From the NCBI GenBank assembly GCA_002399235.1, contig DHDH01000036.1, positions 3,286 to 67,285 on the forward strand: DNA of 64,000 nucleotides, in the 5' to 3' direction. The DNA is from Firmicutes bacterium UBA4881 (GTDB lineage Bacteria; Bacillota; DTU065). The position numbers and the translations under genes are program-made. The notes beneath the pieces were generated by a model, which was given only the letters and a program-made list of their open reading frames with translations, was not told where the DNA came from and did no database searches. Shown here piece after piece: positions 53,980 through 63,041 of this stretch. The stretch's first letter is position 1; every line of letters starts with the position of its first letter.

Positions 53980-54960
53980 ATGAAACGCTTATCTATCTTA
54001 CTGCTTATTTTGTTCTGTCTAGGAAGTGGTTCAGTGGCAGAAGATTTCCGTCTAGCTTTTACTGTTGATTTAATGGTAGGGCATCATGCTTGGTTTGATA
54101 GCCCATTTCTAGTTCATGAACCAGAGCAAGTAGTAAAGACCTTAAAAGATCTTACTGGGTTTAATACCCTATATGTATTTTATGGAGGGCAGGTAGCTCC
54201 AGAAAAAGCAATCGAAATATTTGATAAGTGGTTTAGTGCTGGGGAAAAGTTCGCTGTTGAGATAATTCCTGTTTTATCTCTAATAAATAACTATCTAGCT
54301 AGGGAAAAGCCTGAGCTTATTTATCCAAATTCAGGTCCTGTACCTAAGGTCGATCTAAGACTTGATGAGGTAAAAAAAGTATATGCCCAAATAGTTCGCG
54401 AGATAGATAGTCGCTACGCACCTAATTATTTTGGTATCTTTGAGTTTAACGAATTCTCCGCAGCTTCTATGACTGAACAATATCCAAGAATTAAGACAAC
54501 CGAAGCCTTAGAGTGGATTGAAGTTTTAGGTAGTAGTACTAAGGCTAAAAAAGCTGTAACCTTCATGCAGCCATGGGCAGTTAGCTTAAGGTGGGTTAAA
54601 GAATTTAACTTAGCTAGTCTAGATACGTATGGCTTTATACGGGATGAAACTTGGGATGAGTTAGCAAGCTATACTAAAAAAGCAGTAAATGTTTTTAAGG
54701 AAGTAGATGGCGACTTAATAATACTCGATGATTACGGAGGCGAGTTGCCAGCAATCAGACAAAGGAAAGCAGCTGAGATCCTAAGGCAAAGTGGTGCAAC
54801 TGGGTTTAACATGGATTTTATTATTATCTCTCATGTGCTTTGGTATAAAAGAAACGAAGACTTCTGGACCGATCTACTGAGCGATGGCTCTTACGATGGA
54901 GTGTTTCGTGAGTCGTTTAACGAGGTTTGTCAAATATACCGAGAAAGTGGTGAGAAATAG
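53980..54960 (+). CDS. Secreted TIM-barrel-like protein, second of a tandem pair
   Basis: ATG 53980 follows the previous stop by 1 nt; GGGATGTGA lies upstream. A signal peptide (1 to about 20, ending VAE) precedes a domain matching the upstream paralogue block for block: NTLYVFYGG, EIIPVLSLIN, YFGIFEFNEFS, VTFMQPWAV and DLIILDDYGG. The two share the Glu in EFN and the DD pair, which are catalytic candidates. Function unknown; a glycan-processing role is inferred from the cluster. Confidence 0.75.
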   Translation: MKRLSILLLILFCLGSGSVAEDFRLAFTVDLMVGHHAWFDSPFLVHEPEQVVKTLKDLTGFNTLYVFYGGQVAPEKAIEIFDKWFSAGEKFAVEIIPVLSLINNYLAREKPELIYPNSGPVPKVDLRLDEVKKVYAQIVREIDSRYAPNYFGIFEFNEFSAASMTEQYPRIKTTEALEWIEVLGSSTKAKKAVTFMQPWAVSLRWVKEFNLASLDTYGFIRDETWDELASYTKKAVNVFKEVDGDLIILDDYGGELPAIRQRKAAEILRQSGATGFNMDFIIISHVLWYKRNEDFWTDLLSDGSYDGVFRESFNEVCQIYRESGEK

Positions 54961-54961
54961 T

Positions 54962-55534
54962 ATGAAAAGGCTCTTGGTGCTTTTGCTGATGGTGGTATTA
55001 GGTGTTTCTGTTTCGGCAAAGGTCCTTTTTCAAGATACTTTTGATGAAGAGACGGATGATTGGAAGTTAGGTATGACCCTTGAGGTCTACGAGGGGTGTC
55101 TTAATAATGACACTTTAGGACTTTCTCTTGATGCGGAACTTTTAGGCGAAGAATTTGAGAACTGTGTAATTGCGGGCACTTTCCAAATAAATGAATGGGG
55201 TAAAAATGGAGCTTTAAGAATACTATTTCGTTACAATAGTTTATTTGAGAGTTATTGGCTTAGCTTTTGGCCTACAGGAATAGGTATACACCGTTTTACT
55301 GGCACCTGGGAGTCGGGTACTTTATTAGGATCTAACGATAGCCCTGCGTTTGGGGCTTTAGGCACACATACCTTTAAAATTGAATTAAATGACTTTACCT
55401 TTAAAGTATTTGTCGATGGCAAAGAAGTGCTTAAAGTATCAGATTCAGAAAAAGAGTTTCCTGTTGGTGGGTTATTATTGAGGTTTGACGATGTCGCACT
55501 TAGCTTTGATGAGATTAGTGTAGATAGTCTCTAG
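54962..55534 (+). CDS. Secreted beta-sandwich protein homologous to the sigma-factor C-domain
   Basis: From ATG 54962 (GGTGAG upstream) the 190-aa protein has a signal peptide (1 to about 22) and one DUF1080/concanavalin-like domain. ALRILFRYNS, IHRFTGTWESG, FKVFVDGKEVLKV and GGLLLRFDDV line up with the C-terminal part of the sigma factor at 50639. It lies 1 nt after the TIM-barrel gene. It probably binds a glycan outside the cytoplasmic membrane. A longer upstream reading from 54884 overlaps the previous gene and lacks a signal peptide. Confidence 0.8.
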   Translation: MKRLLVLLLMVVLGVSVSAKVLFQDTFDEETDDWKLGMTLEVYEGCLNNDTLGLSLDAELLGEEFENCVIAGTFQINEWGKNGALRILFRYNSLFESYWLSFWPTGIGIHRFTGTWESGTLLGSNDSPAFGALGTHTFKIELNDFTFKVFVDGKEVLKVSDSEKEFPVGGLLLRFDDVALSFDEISVDSL

Positions 55535-55540
55535 GCTAAG

Positions 55541-55569
55541 AAAAAGAAGGCCCTACGTGCCTTCTTTTT
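55541..55569 (+). terminator. Rho-independent terminator
   Basis: AAAAAGAAGGC pairs with GCCTTCTTTTT around a 7-nt loop. It ends the sigma-factor operon. Confidence 0.88.
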
Positions 55570-55783
55570 CTGTAGGAGAACTGGTTCAAAGGATATATGG
55601 CTTTCTAAGCAATTAAGTGAGCTAGAGTAGTTTAATTTAGAGTTAAACTAAAATACTCGCCTAGCTGTAGTTTGCTATTTAAATCTAGTAGAATAAAATT
55701 ACTTTTAGTAAGTGATATCTAAAGGAAATAACACTTCTTGCGAGTAAATAAACAAGAGATGTTCGAGAAAGGGGACAATATCT

Positions 55784-56842
55784 GTGGCTAATAAGTTAAA
55801 GGTTGGAATTATTGGTGTAGGTGGGATCGCTAAAGGCGCCCATATTCCTGGTTATTTACGTCTAAATGATAAAGTAGAGATTGTCGCACTTTGCGATATT
55901 ATCGAAGAAAGAGCTAAGAAGAAGGCTAACGAATTAGGTGTAACCAAGGTCTTTACAGACTACAACGAAATGTTAGAGATGAAAGAGATTGATATTATCA
56001 GTGTCTGCACCCCTAACTATGCTCATGCTCCAGCTACTATTGCCGCATTAAATGCTGGGAAGAATGTTATCTGTGAGAAGCCAATGGCTAAAAACGCTAA
56101 AGAAGCCGAAGAGATGGTTAAAGCTTATAAAAAGAGTGGCAAAATTCTTACAGTAGGTTATCAATGGCGTTTTGATCCAGATATACAAGCCCTAAAGAGC
56201 CATATTGATGCCGGTGAATTTGGCGATATCTATTTTGCTAAAGCCATTGCTACCCGTAGAAGAGGTATTCCTGCTTGGGGCGATTTCCTTAACATGGAAA
56301 AACAAGGTGGAGGTCCTCTTGTTGATATTGGTACCCATGCTCTTGATTTAACCCTATATCTCATGGGTCATCCAGAACCTGATACAGTACTTGGTTCTAG
56401 CTATACTAAATTAGCAGATAAAGGTTGTTTAAATAACTTCCGTGACTATGATCCCAAAGATTATCAAGTAGAAGATGCTGCTTTTGGTTTTGTTAAGATG
56501 AAAAATGGCGCTACCTTGTCTGTAGAAACTTCTTGGGCCATGAATCTAATGGATGATGAGATCTTTGGTACAGAAGTTTATGGATCTGGTGCAGGTGCTC
56601 GCTTCCACTGGGGTAAACCTTTAACCATTGTGAACGAATCTCATGACAGAATTAATATGAATCAAATTATACGTAGAGATAAAATCGGTAATAACTATAA
56701 TGCTGAAATTGAGCATTTTGTTAATTGTGTTATTGAAGGCAAAGAGCCTTTGGTAAAACCAGAAGAAGCTCTTAGAGTAGTTAAGATCCAAGATGCTATC
56801 TACAATTCACAAAAGACAGGTGCAGCTGTTAAAATCAAATAA
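55784..56842 (+). CDS. Gfo/Idh/MocA family NAD(P)-dependent oxidoreductase
   Basis: The 352-aa protein has a Rossmann start KVGIIGVGGIAKGAHIPG and the family EKP motif in CEKPMAKNAKEAEEM. A C-terminal alpha/beta substrate domain contains GGPLVDIGTHALDLTLYL, with the usual D-x3-H pair. It oxidises or epimerises a sugar or sugar alcohol. AAAGGGG lies before GTG 55784. The aldo/keto reductase follows 17 nt later and is probably in the same operon. Confidence 0.9.
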   Translation: MANKLKVGIIGVGGIAKGAHIPGYLRLNDKVEIVALCDIIEERAKKKANELGVTKVFTDYNEMLEMKEIDIISVCTPNYAHAPATIAALNAGKNVICEKPMAKNAKEAEEMVKAYKKSGKILTVGYQWRFDPDIQALKSHIDAGEFGDIYFAKAIATRRRGIPAWGDFLNMEKQGGGPLVDIGTHALDLTLYLMGHPEPDTVLGSSYTKLADKGCLNNFRDYDPKDYQVEDAAFGFVKMKNGATLSVETSWAMNLMDDEIFGTEVYGSGAGARFHWGKPLTIVNESHDRINMNQIIRRDKIGNNYNAEIEHFVNCVIEGKEPLVKPEEALRVVKIQDAIYNSQKTGAAVKIK

Positions 56843-56859
56843 TTCTGGGGTGGTAAATA

Positions 56860-57948
56860 GTGCAATATAGAGAGTTTGGCAAAACAGGTGTTAAGGTATC
56901 ACGGTTAGGATTTGGAGCTATGCGGCTACCAACTAGTGATCCAGACCAAGCTGTTGAGCTATTAAGAGAAGGTATTAAAAGAGGAATAAACTATCTTGAC
57001 ACAGCCCTTTACTATCTTGATGGCCAGAGTGAAGTCTTTGTTGGGAGAGCCATTAAAGGTCAAAGAGATAAAGTTATAGTGTCAACCAAAAATCCTATCG
57101 AAGATGCCTCAGGAGCTAATTGGCGTAAGCGCCTGGAAACCTCTCTTTCCAAGCTCGACACAGATTATATAGATTTTTACCATATGTGGGCAATCAACTG
57201 GGATAAATATACCCAGATGATCGATGTACCCGGTGGTCCCATGGAAGAAGCTAGAAAAGCTAAAGAAGAAGGTTTAATTCGCCATATCTCATTTTCGTTT
57301 CATGATACACCAGAAAACCTTATTATGCTTATTGATACCGGTAATTTCGAAACTATGTTAGTACAATATAATCTCCTCGATCGCAGTAATGAAGAGGGTA
57401 TTAATTATGCAAAAGAAAAGGGTCTTGGTGTAGCAGTTATGGGTCCAGTTGGCGGTGGTAGATTAGGAGCACCTTCCGAAGAGATTCGTCGCTTGATTCC
57501 AACTGGTACTAAAAGTAGTGCGGAGATGGCACTAAGGTTTGTCTTATCTAATCCTTCTGTCGATGTAGCTCTTTCTGGTATGAGTAACCTAGAGATGCTA
57601 GAAGAGAATATACGTATTGCTTCTTTAGAAGAACCCTTGAGTACGCGGGAAAAGAATATGCTTGCCGATATATTAGAAGAAAAGAAACGCTTAGCCGAGC
57701 TCTACTGCACTGGCTGTGGTTATTGTATGCCCTGCCCCAATGGTGTAGATATCCCTGTGAATTTTACCTATATGAATTACGATCGAGTCTATGGTTTAAT
57801 TGATGCAGCTAAGAATGGATATAAAGGTCTAAAGGAAAAAGGTAAAGCTGCTGAGAGCTGTGCCCAGTGTTATCAATGTGAGTCTAAGTGTCCCCAGAAA
57901 ATTGAGATTGTAAAACAGCTAGAAGAAACAGCCAAGAAACTAGCTTAG
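56860..57948 (+). CDS. Aldo/keto reductase with C-terminal 4Fe-4S domain
   Basis: The 362-aa protein has an AKR barrel (about 1-275; VSRLGFGAMRLP, NYLDTALYYLDG with catalytic Asp and Tyr, and the Lys/His positions later) and a C-terminal ferredoxin-like part (about 280-362) with CTGCGYCMPC and CAQCYQCESKC. This fusion is common in anaerobic Firmicutes and Thermotogae-like genomes and suggests ferredoxin-linked electron transfer. GGGGTGG precedes GTG 56860. It probably acts with the oxidoreductase upstream on a sugar. Confidence 0.9.
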   Translation: MQYREFGKTGVKVSRLGFGAMRLPTSDPDQAVELLREGIKRGINYLDTALYYLDGQSEVFVGRAIKGQRDKVIVSTKNPIEDASGANWRKRLETSLSKLDTDYIDFYHMWAINWDKYTQMIDVPGGPMEEARKAKEEGLIRHISFSFHDTPENLIMLIDTGNFETMLVQYNLLDRSNEEGINYAKEKGLGVAVMGPVGGGRLGAPSEEIRRLIPTGTKSSAEMALRFVLSNPSVDVALSGMSNLEMLEENIRIASLEEPLSTREKNMLADILEEKKRLAELYCTGCGYCMPCPNGVDIPVNFTYMNYDRVYGLIDAAKNGYKGLKEKGKAAESCAQCYQCESKCPQKIEIVKQLEETAKKLA

Positions 57949-57973
57949 CGAAGCGTGAATATTTAAGTTAACG

Positions 57974-58014
57974 AAAAAGGCCCTGTATATCGAAAAGATA
58001 TACAAGGCCTTTTT
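57974..58014. terminator. Bidirectional terminator
   Basis: AAAAAGGCC, a C-A mismatch and TGTATATC pair with GATATACA and GGCCTTTTT around GAAAA. It separates convergent genes. Confidence 0.88.
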
Positions 58015-58029
58015 ATATTGCAATAAAGT

Positions 58030-59136
58030 TTAAATATAGTCAAAACCAATGGGCCAAGGTAAAGGTAATGGTGCCACTTCGAGAAAAAGGCTTTTCATTT
58101 TAGAAGGAATATTTTTAGGTAACAGCCCACTAAAAAGCAGCTCACTCATATTTTTTCGATCGAGCTTAAGCTCTTCATCTAGATAATGTAGTACCTGCAT
58201 ATCGCCTTCATCAAAACCTTGTAACTCGTTGGTACCATAGTGCTCTTGGAGATATTTGCTGATCTTTTCTATAAAAGATGCAAAGCGGATAATCCGATAA
58301 GTTCCTGAAAGTTCTTCAGTACGATTTACCTTAGCATCAAACTTGGGCATTAGGTTATGCAAAGCTTTTTCCCAGCTAGGTAGAGGCCAAGTAACTTCAC
58401 GAGTCTCCGGTAAGTTACTAATATAACTAGCTATTTCTAAAAGGACGGTCCTGTCACCAGCCCATTCATAGAATAGAACACCGCCGTTAGGAGCGTTGAG
58501 TGCTTGTATATAAGCTAAAGGAGCATTACCAATTTTTGCTAGATAAACTGTTGATTGGTGTTGGATACAACGGGGTAGAGGAGCAGCTTCAACTAATGCT
58601 TTAAAGTTATTTAGCTCCCTATGCGAGTGCATTGGTTCTCTACTCCAAAGCTCAGCTAGATACTCCACAGGTGGATTAACAACAATCTCAAACCTTGGTA
58701 AAGAACTGTTTTTAGAGATATTATACCAAGTTACTTCACCTGCTTTGAAACATTGAGCTCTTTGATAAAGTCCTCGACCACCAGAGACAAGCAGTAGATC
58801 AACTCCTTCTGCTTCAAGGTGATCTAAAACTGCATCCATTAGCTTAGTTGCTAAGCCTTGTCTACGGTAGTTGGGATCTGTGCAGACAGAGCCTAGCGAT
58901 CCTACTCTAATTGGCTGGCCAAAATAGGAGAAATCATTAATCCAAAGCCCCATATGGCTAACAGGCTTACCATTATCAACCATAACTAATAGGTTATTAA
59001 GGTTTTCTTCGCTGATAAAGAGAGGAAAACTGATATGCATATCAGCTTCTCTACCTGAACTAGTTCTAAAGACATAGTTAATTAAATCAGTTAGTTGTTG
59101 TAATTCTTCTTTTTTTACTGCGCGTGGTCCTTCCAA
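58030..59136 (-). CDS. GNAT family N-acetyltransferase with C-terminal extension
   Basis: TTG 59136 is read from AGGGGGGTG at good spacing and gives 368 aa; an ATG at 59181 with weaker AAAAGG is in frame and would add 15 residues. The N-terminal half is a GNAT domain, with the acetyl-CoA loop in DPNYRRQGLATKLMDAVLDHL (about residues 85-105 in the short form). The C-terminal half lacks a family I can name, similar in layout to Eis-type enzymes. It follows an ABC exporter on the minus strand. Substrate unknown. Confidence 0.8.
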   Translation of the reverse strand: MEGPRAVKKEELQQLTDLINYVFRTSSGREADMHISFPLFISEENLNNLLVMVDNGKPVSHMGLWINDFSYFGQPIRVGSLGSVCTDPNYRRQGLATKLMDAVLDHLEAEGVDLLLVSGGRGLYQRAQCFKAGEVTWYNISKNSSLPRFEIVVNPPVEYLAELWSREPMHSHRELNNFKALVEAAPLPRCIQHQSTVYLAKIGNAPLAYIQALNAPNGGVLFYEWAGDRTVLLEIASYISNLPETREVTWPLPSWEKALHNLMPKFDAKVNRTEELSGTYRIIRFASFIEKISKYLQEHYGTNELQGFDEGDMQVLHYLDEELKLDRKNMSELLFSGLLPKNIPSKMKSLFLEVAPLPLPWPIGFDYI

Positions 59137-59204
59137 AAAACAGCACCCCCCTATTGCTTTGTTCTTAATTTCTCCAAGCATTATGGCAATCCTTTTCCAA
59201 AAGG

Positions 59205-61718
59205 TTATTCATTGCGTAAAACAGTTAAAGGTCTTTCTGTGAGTACATCCCAAAGAGATATTGTGCCAACTGCAATTACTGCGAGAAGAACAATGCTAAA
59301 GGCAGAGATATTAGTTAAAGGTCGATGATTAAAAGCTAGTTTCAAGACTCTTGAATCTAAGGCCCAACTGAGAAGATTAGCGAGCCAAATGCCAATTACT
59401 GCGGATAAGACACCTAAGATGCCATTTTCCCATAGTTGTACTTTAATAACGTCCTTGGTAGTTCCACCTAAACAACGAATTAAAGCAGTTTCTTTACGTT
59501 TTTCCCATTTGTTAAGAATCATGGTACCCGCTAAAATAACCAAGCCAGCGATAAGGGCAAAGAGGCCTAAAAACTGCATAAAGCGAGTAATGGCTACAAA
59601 GATAGTATTAAAAAGGTCAAAGATCTGGCCAATATCAAAGGCAAAGCGAAGATCAGGGACGCCTGCTCGTAAGGATTGGATAACATCTTTACCAGCGATA
59701 CCAGTTTTGGTTCTTGCTAGAAGTAGTTCTGTCTTGAAAGGAGAATCTACATCGCCCATAGCAGTGGAGGTAGCATAGGCTAAAGCTGTAAAGTTAACAC
59801 CTACTTTAGCGTTACTGTAAAAGCCAACTAATTCGAATTCTAAAAGTTCTTCGCCAATATTAATACCCAGCTGATCGCCAATTTTAAAACCTAAGGAAGT
59901 GGCAATATGCTCCTCCATGATCATTTCGTGGTCAGCTGTTAAAGCATTACCTTCGGTATAATTTAATTCCACCGGAATTCTCTCTGGATCTACAGAGCCA
60001 ATGAGTAGGTTTTTAGCCATCATTACCATATTAGGATTTTTTAAATTTTCACCGGTAAAAGGTTTATCGTTCGCAGAAACAATACTACCTGTTAGCATTT
60101 TCAAGGTGCTGACATTTTCTACCCTAGCATCTTCTTCTAAGAAAGCAGTTACTTGTTCTGAGGTGGCACCTTCTTTATTATCGAGTAGAGCAATGATATT
60201 AGGTGTTTTCTCGCTTTGGAGAATGTTACCCATAAAAACGAGTACATCTTTTTCTAAAAACGAGATTAAAAGGATTGAGCCAATCCCTAGTGCTAAAGCA
60301 AGAATTGCTCCCGCAGCCCTAGTTATCTGTCTGTCTAAGCTTCGTCTGGCCATGCGGGCGGTAACAGAAACATAGATAGGTAGTTTAAGAACAAGTTTTA
60401 ATAGTAATCTGATTATAAGAAGCATAATTGCTGTTAAGAAAAGTGTTGTCAAAGCAAAGCCAACACCTACCGCCAGGAAGTCGATAATGATGCCGACAAA
60501 GAGACCTAATAACACTGTTAAGATTAAAACTACACCAGTTGTAAGCAGTTTGGAATGCTTAGGCAGTAACTTTTCGGGGTTGTCATCACGATAGACTGCC
60601 AACGGCCTAATTCTGGCAAACTTGACTACTGGTAAAAGAGCGAAGAAGATAGTAACCAAGAGTCCTAGTAGAGAGATCTGTAAAAACACCTTTAAGTCAG
60701 GTTTAATAGGAATAGATATCGAGATAATGTCTTTTAGTAATACAGGGAAAACACCAGTTAAAGCCCAACCTAATAAAAAGCCTGTTAAGATGCCAACAAG
60801 ACCAATGGTGGCAATTTGAATAATAATTATTGTAACAATTTGTCTGGTGTTCCCACCAAGACATTTCATAATGGCGCTGTGCTTTAATTTTTGTCTAGCA
60901 ATAACTTGGCTAGCGTTAGCAACACCAAGTCCACCTAAGAGTAAAGAGGCTAGAGCAGCTATTAAAGCAACATTGCCCAGCACTTTCGAGGTTGTACCAA
61001 CATGGCTAGTAACATCTTCGTAGGTAGATACTTTATCCTTACCAAAGATAACTTCAGCTTGAGCTTTAATATCATTTAGCTTGTGTTTAGGATCAAGACG
61101 AAGGTAAGCTTGCGTTGTTGAGAGCGAGCCACCGGATAAAGTGGGCTTGGTAGCTGTATAGACTCTAGCTACTATACCGTCTTGAGCTGCTTTAGCTTCT
61201 AAAATACCCTTAATTACATAGGGGGTATTACCAATAATTACTAAGCCATCTTGCCTGAGTTCTAATTGTTCTAGGAGAGAAGCAGAGATAATGGCTGCTT
61301 GTTTTTCCTGTAGTAGAACTTTGACATCACTATCATCGACGACTTTAAGGCTACCATAGAGAGGGTAAACCTCGGGATCAATAACTGTGACTTGTACGGC
61401 CATGTTTTTTTGTTTATTAAAGGGATTAAAAGCGATCTGATTATGGTTTTCAACAATTGTAACTATGCCGAGATCTTCATTCTCCAAAAACTGAGATTGC
61501 TCTTCGGTAAGTTTTTCAGGCATCGAAATGGTAAGATCGGCACCATAATAATCCTTAACATTACTAGTAAAATAGTTCATAGCCGAATCAGTATAAATTT
61601 TAACTGCTGAAACTGAAGCGATACCTACAGCAAGACAGAGAACAATAAGTAGGGATCTTTGCCAACTGCTTTTAAATTCAGCTGGTATAGTTTTCAAGGC
61701 AAAGGAAAACAGTTGCAT
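59205..61718 (-). CDS. ABC transporter permease, FtsX/MacB type
   Basis: The 837-aa protein has two FtsX-like halves, with large extracytoplasmic loops and about ten helices. The conserved tail ALIRCLGGTTKDVIKVQLWENG (near 755-775) and the early AIMKCLGGNTRQIV stretch are the FtsX helix-turn blocks. It is built like the LolE/YknZ or BceB-type exporters. AGGAGGG precedes ATG 61718. The ATPase gene ends 11 nt upstream, so the pair forms one transporter, with lipid, lipoprotein or antibiotic as possible cargo. Confidence 0.9.
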   Translation of the reverse strand: MQLFSFALKTIPAEFKSSWQRSLLIVLCLAVGIASVSAVKIYTDSAMNYFTSNVKDYYGADLTISMPEKLTEEQSQFLENEDLGIVTIVENHNQIAFNPFNKQKNMAVQVTVIDPEVYPLYGSLKVVDDSDVKVLLQEKQAAIISASLLEQLELRQDGLVIIGNTPYVIKGILEAKAAQDGIVARVYTATKPTLSGGSLSTTQAYLRLDPKHKLNDIKAQAEVIFGKDKVSTYEDVTSHVGTTSKVLGNVALIAALASLLLGGLGVANASQVIARQKLKHSAIMKCLGGNTRQIVTIIIIQIATIGLVGILTGFLLGWALTGVFPVLLKDIISISIPIKPDLKVFLQISLLGLLVTIFFALLPVVKFARIRPLAVYRDDNPEKLLPKHSKLLTTGVVLILTVLLGLFVGIIIDFLAVGVGFALTTLFLTAIMLLIIRLLLKLVLKLPIYVSVTARMARRSLDRQITRAAGAILALALGIGSILLISFLEKDVLVFMGNILQSEKTPNIIALLDNKEGATSEQVTAFLEEDARVENVSTLKMLTGSIVSANDKPFTGENLKNPNMVMMAKNLLIGSVDPERIPVELNYTEGNALTADHEMIMEEHIATSLGFKIGDQLGINIGEELLEFELVGFYSNAKVGVNFTALAYATSTAMGDVDSPFKTELLLARTKTGIAGKDVIQSLRAGVPDLRFAFDIGQIFDLFNTIFVAITRFMQFLGLFALIAGLVILAGTMILNKWEKRKETALIRCLGGTTKDVIKVQLWENGILGVLSAVIGIWLANLLSWALDSRVLKLAFNHRPLTNISAFSIVLLAVIAVGTISLWDVLTERPLTVLRNE

Positions 61719-61729
61719 GGGTATCCCTC

Positions 61730-62389
61730 CTATTGGATTCGTCCATCGTTAATATGAATAATTCGTTCTGCTTTGGCGGCAAAATCAAGATCATGAGTTA
61801 CCACAACAACAGTTTTACCCCTATTTTCCGATAAACCTTTTAGCAATTCAATTACAGCTTTACTATTGTTACTATCTAAGTTACCTGTGGGTTCATCAGC
61901 AAGAATAATGGGTGGATCGCAGACAAGAGCTCTTGCAACAGCTACTCTCTGTTGTTCTCCACCTGAGAGTTGGCTAGGGTAATGTTTATGCCTATGTGAA
62001 AGGCCAACTAGATCTAAAAGTTCTTTTGCTTTGCTATGATCATGAATACCATTTAATAAGAGTGGCAATTCGATATTTTCTAGAGCAGTAAGGGTTGGAA
62101 TAAGGTTAAAAGATTGAAAAACAAAACCCAACATTTTGCCTCTTATTTTAGCCAAGCGATTTTCACTTAAAGAAGTGATTTCATGTTCCCCAATAAATAC
62201 ATTACCCTGTGTTGGTTTATCCAGACCAGCTAAAAGCCCTAATAAAGTACTTTTACCGGAGCCAGATGGTCCGGCGATTGCAATAAACTCGCCAGCTTCA
62301 ATTTCTAAATTAATTTGGCGGAGAACCTCAGTTTCCTTTTCTCCGTCACGATAGGTTTTTCCTAATTCAATAGCTCGCATTACTTTCAT
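61730..62389 (-). CDS. ABC transporter ATP-binding protein (LolD/MacB type)
   Basis: The 219-aa subunit carries Walker [17 protein letters not shown], the Q loop in FVFQSFNL, the signature [15 protein letters not shown], Walker [13 protein letters not shown] and the His switch VTHDLDFA. All are intact. The start is ATG 62389 or ATG 62380. The only strong ribosome binding site (GGAGGAGGTG) is over 30 nt upstream and directly serves an 8-codon leader frame, described separately. Confidence 0.93.
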   Translation of the reverse strand: MKVMRAIELGKTYRDGEKETEVLRQINLEIEAGEFIAIAGPSGSGKSTLLGLLAGLDKPTQGNVFIGEHEITSLSENRLAKIRGKMLGFVFQSFNLIPTLTALENIELPLLLNGIHDHSKAKELLDLVGLSHRHKHYPSQLSGGEQQRVAVARALVCDPPIILADEPTGNLDSNNSKAVIELLKGLSENRGKTVVVVTHDLDFAAKAERIIHINDGRIQ

Positions 62390-62432
62390 GATGTTAGGCT
62401 AAGGTAAAACCCAGAGCCATTACACCTCCTCC
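62390..62432 (-). promoter_or_regulatory. Leader with strong ribosome binding site and 8-codon frame before the ABC operon
   Basis: GGAGGAGGTG (62432-62423) is spaced for ATG 62420, which opens MALGFTLA then TAA (62396-62394), five nt before the ATPase ATG 62389. A weaker hairpin GGCTCTGGGT...ACCTTAGCC (62418-62397) lies in the same stretch. Reinitiation or a hairpin-bridged site are both possible. Confidence 0.5.
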
Positions 62433-62758
62433 AATATAGTTATCAAACACTATGAGAAAGTTAATTACTAAGCAAAAATGGAAGCTTAGTGCCAAAATGT
62501 AAGCATAGTAAGAAGAAGACAAATTACCTTATCTATTTCGACAAGTACTTTCATAATACTCTACCTGGTAAATATTGAAAAGGTTTCGCCAAAGTAACAG
62601 GTGGTATAAAGGCATAAAAAAGATTTAAGTTATTAGTAGATTAGTCTAATTGATTGAGCAGGGAATAAAAGCATCAAAGCGAAAAAATACTTAAAGAAGA
62701 TAATTAGGATCCTATTTTAGAACACTAGGGCTAATAGTGTCGACTAGGAGGTATGAGT
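62433..62758. other. Intergenic region between divergent genes
   Basis: About 325 bp with no gene or repeat that I can support. It should hold the promoters of the ABC operon (minus) and the small membrane gene (plus). Confidence 0.4.
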
Positions 62759-62986
62759 GTGAAAATAATTGATTTTAATAAATGGCGCAAGCAAAAACGA
62801 AGAAAGACTGCTCGCTTTAATACATTCGTTTCTAATGAGGTACTTAAAATTACTGGTATAATTATTATAATTGGTTATCTATTAAGTTTTTTGCGTTTAC
62901 CGATCTGGTTATCGACTCTACTAGCTTTATCAATAGTAGCTTATGGACAAATTCCTTATTATAAACAGGGTAGACGTTATAGGTAA
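62759..62986 (+). CDS. Small two-helix membrane protein
   Basis: GTG 62759 is well spaced from AGGAGG; the ATG at 62753 is too close. The 75-aa product has a basic N-terminus (MKIIDFNKWRKQKRRK) and two hydrophobic segments (about 29-47 and 48-64), then a basic end (KQGRRYR). No family recognised. The following partial gene begins 55 nt downstream. Confidence 0.65.
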   Translation: MKIIDFNKWRKQKRRKTARFNTFVSNEVLKITGIIIIIGYLLSFLRLPIWLSTLLALSIVAYGQIPYYKQGRRYR

Positions 62987-63005
62987 AGATAAATTATAAA
63001 AGTCT

Positions 63006-63041
63006 AAAGGGGGGAAGCTGTAGCTTTAGCTACGGCAAAAT
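63006..63041 (+). promoter_or_regulatory. Hairpin-bridged ribosome binding site of the last gene
   Basis: AAAGGGGGG (63006-63014) is 27 nt from ATG 63042. GCTGTAGC-TTTA-GCTACGGC (63017-63036, one G-U) lies between; without its 20 nt the spacing is 7. Confidence 0.5.

Noticed and set aside
59389..60375. Plus-strand frames opposite the FtsX-type permease gene
   Set aside because: They are antisense shadows of a gene with intact family motifs; no ribosome sites.
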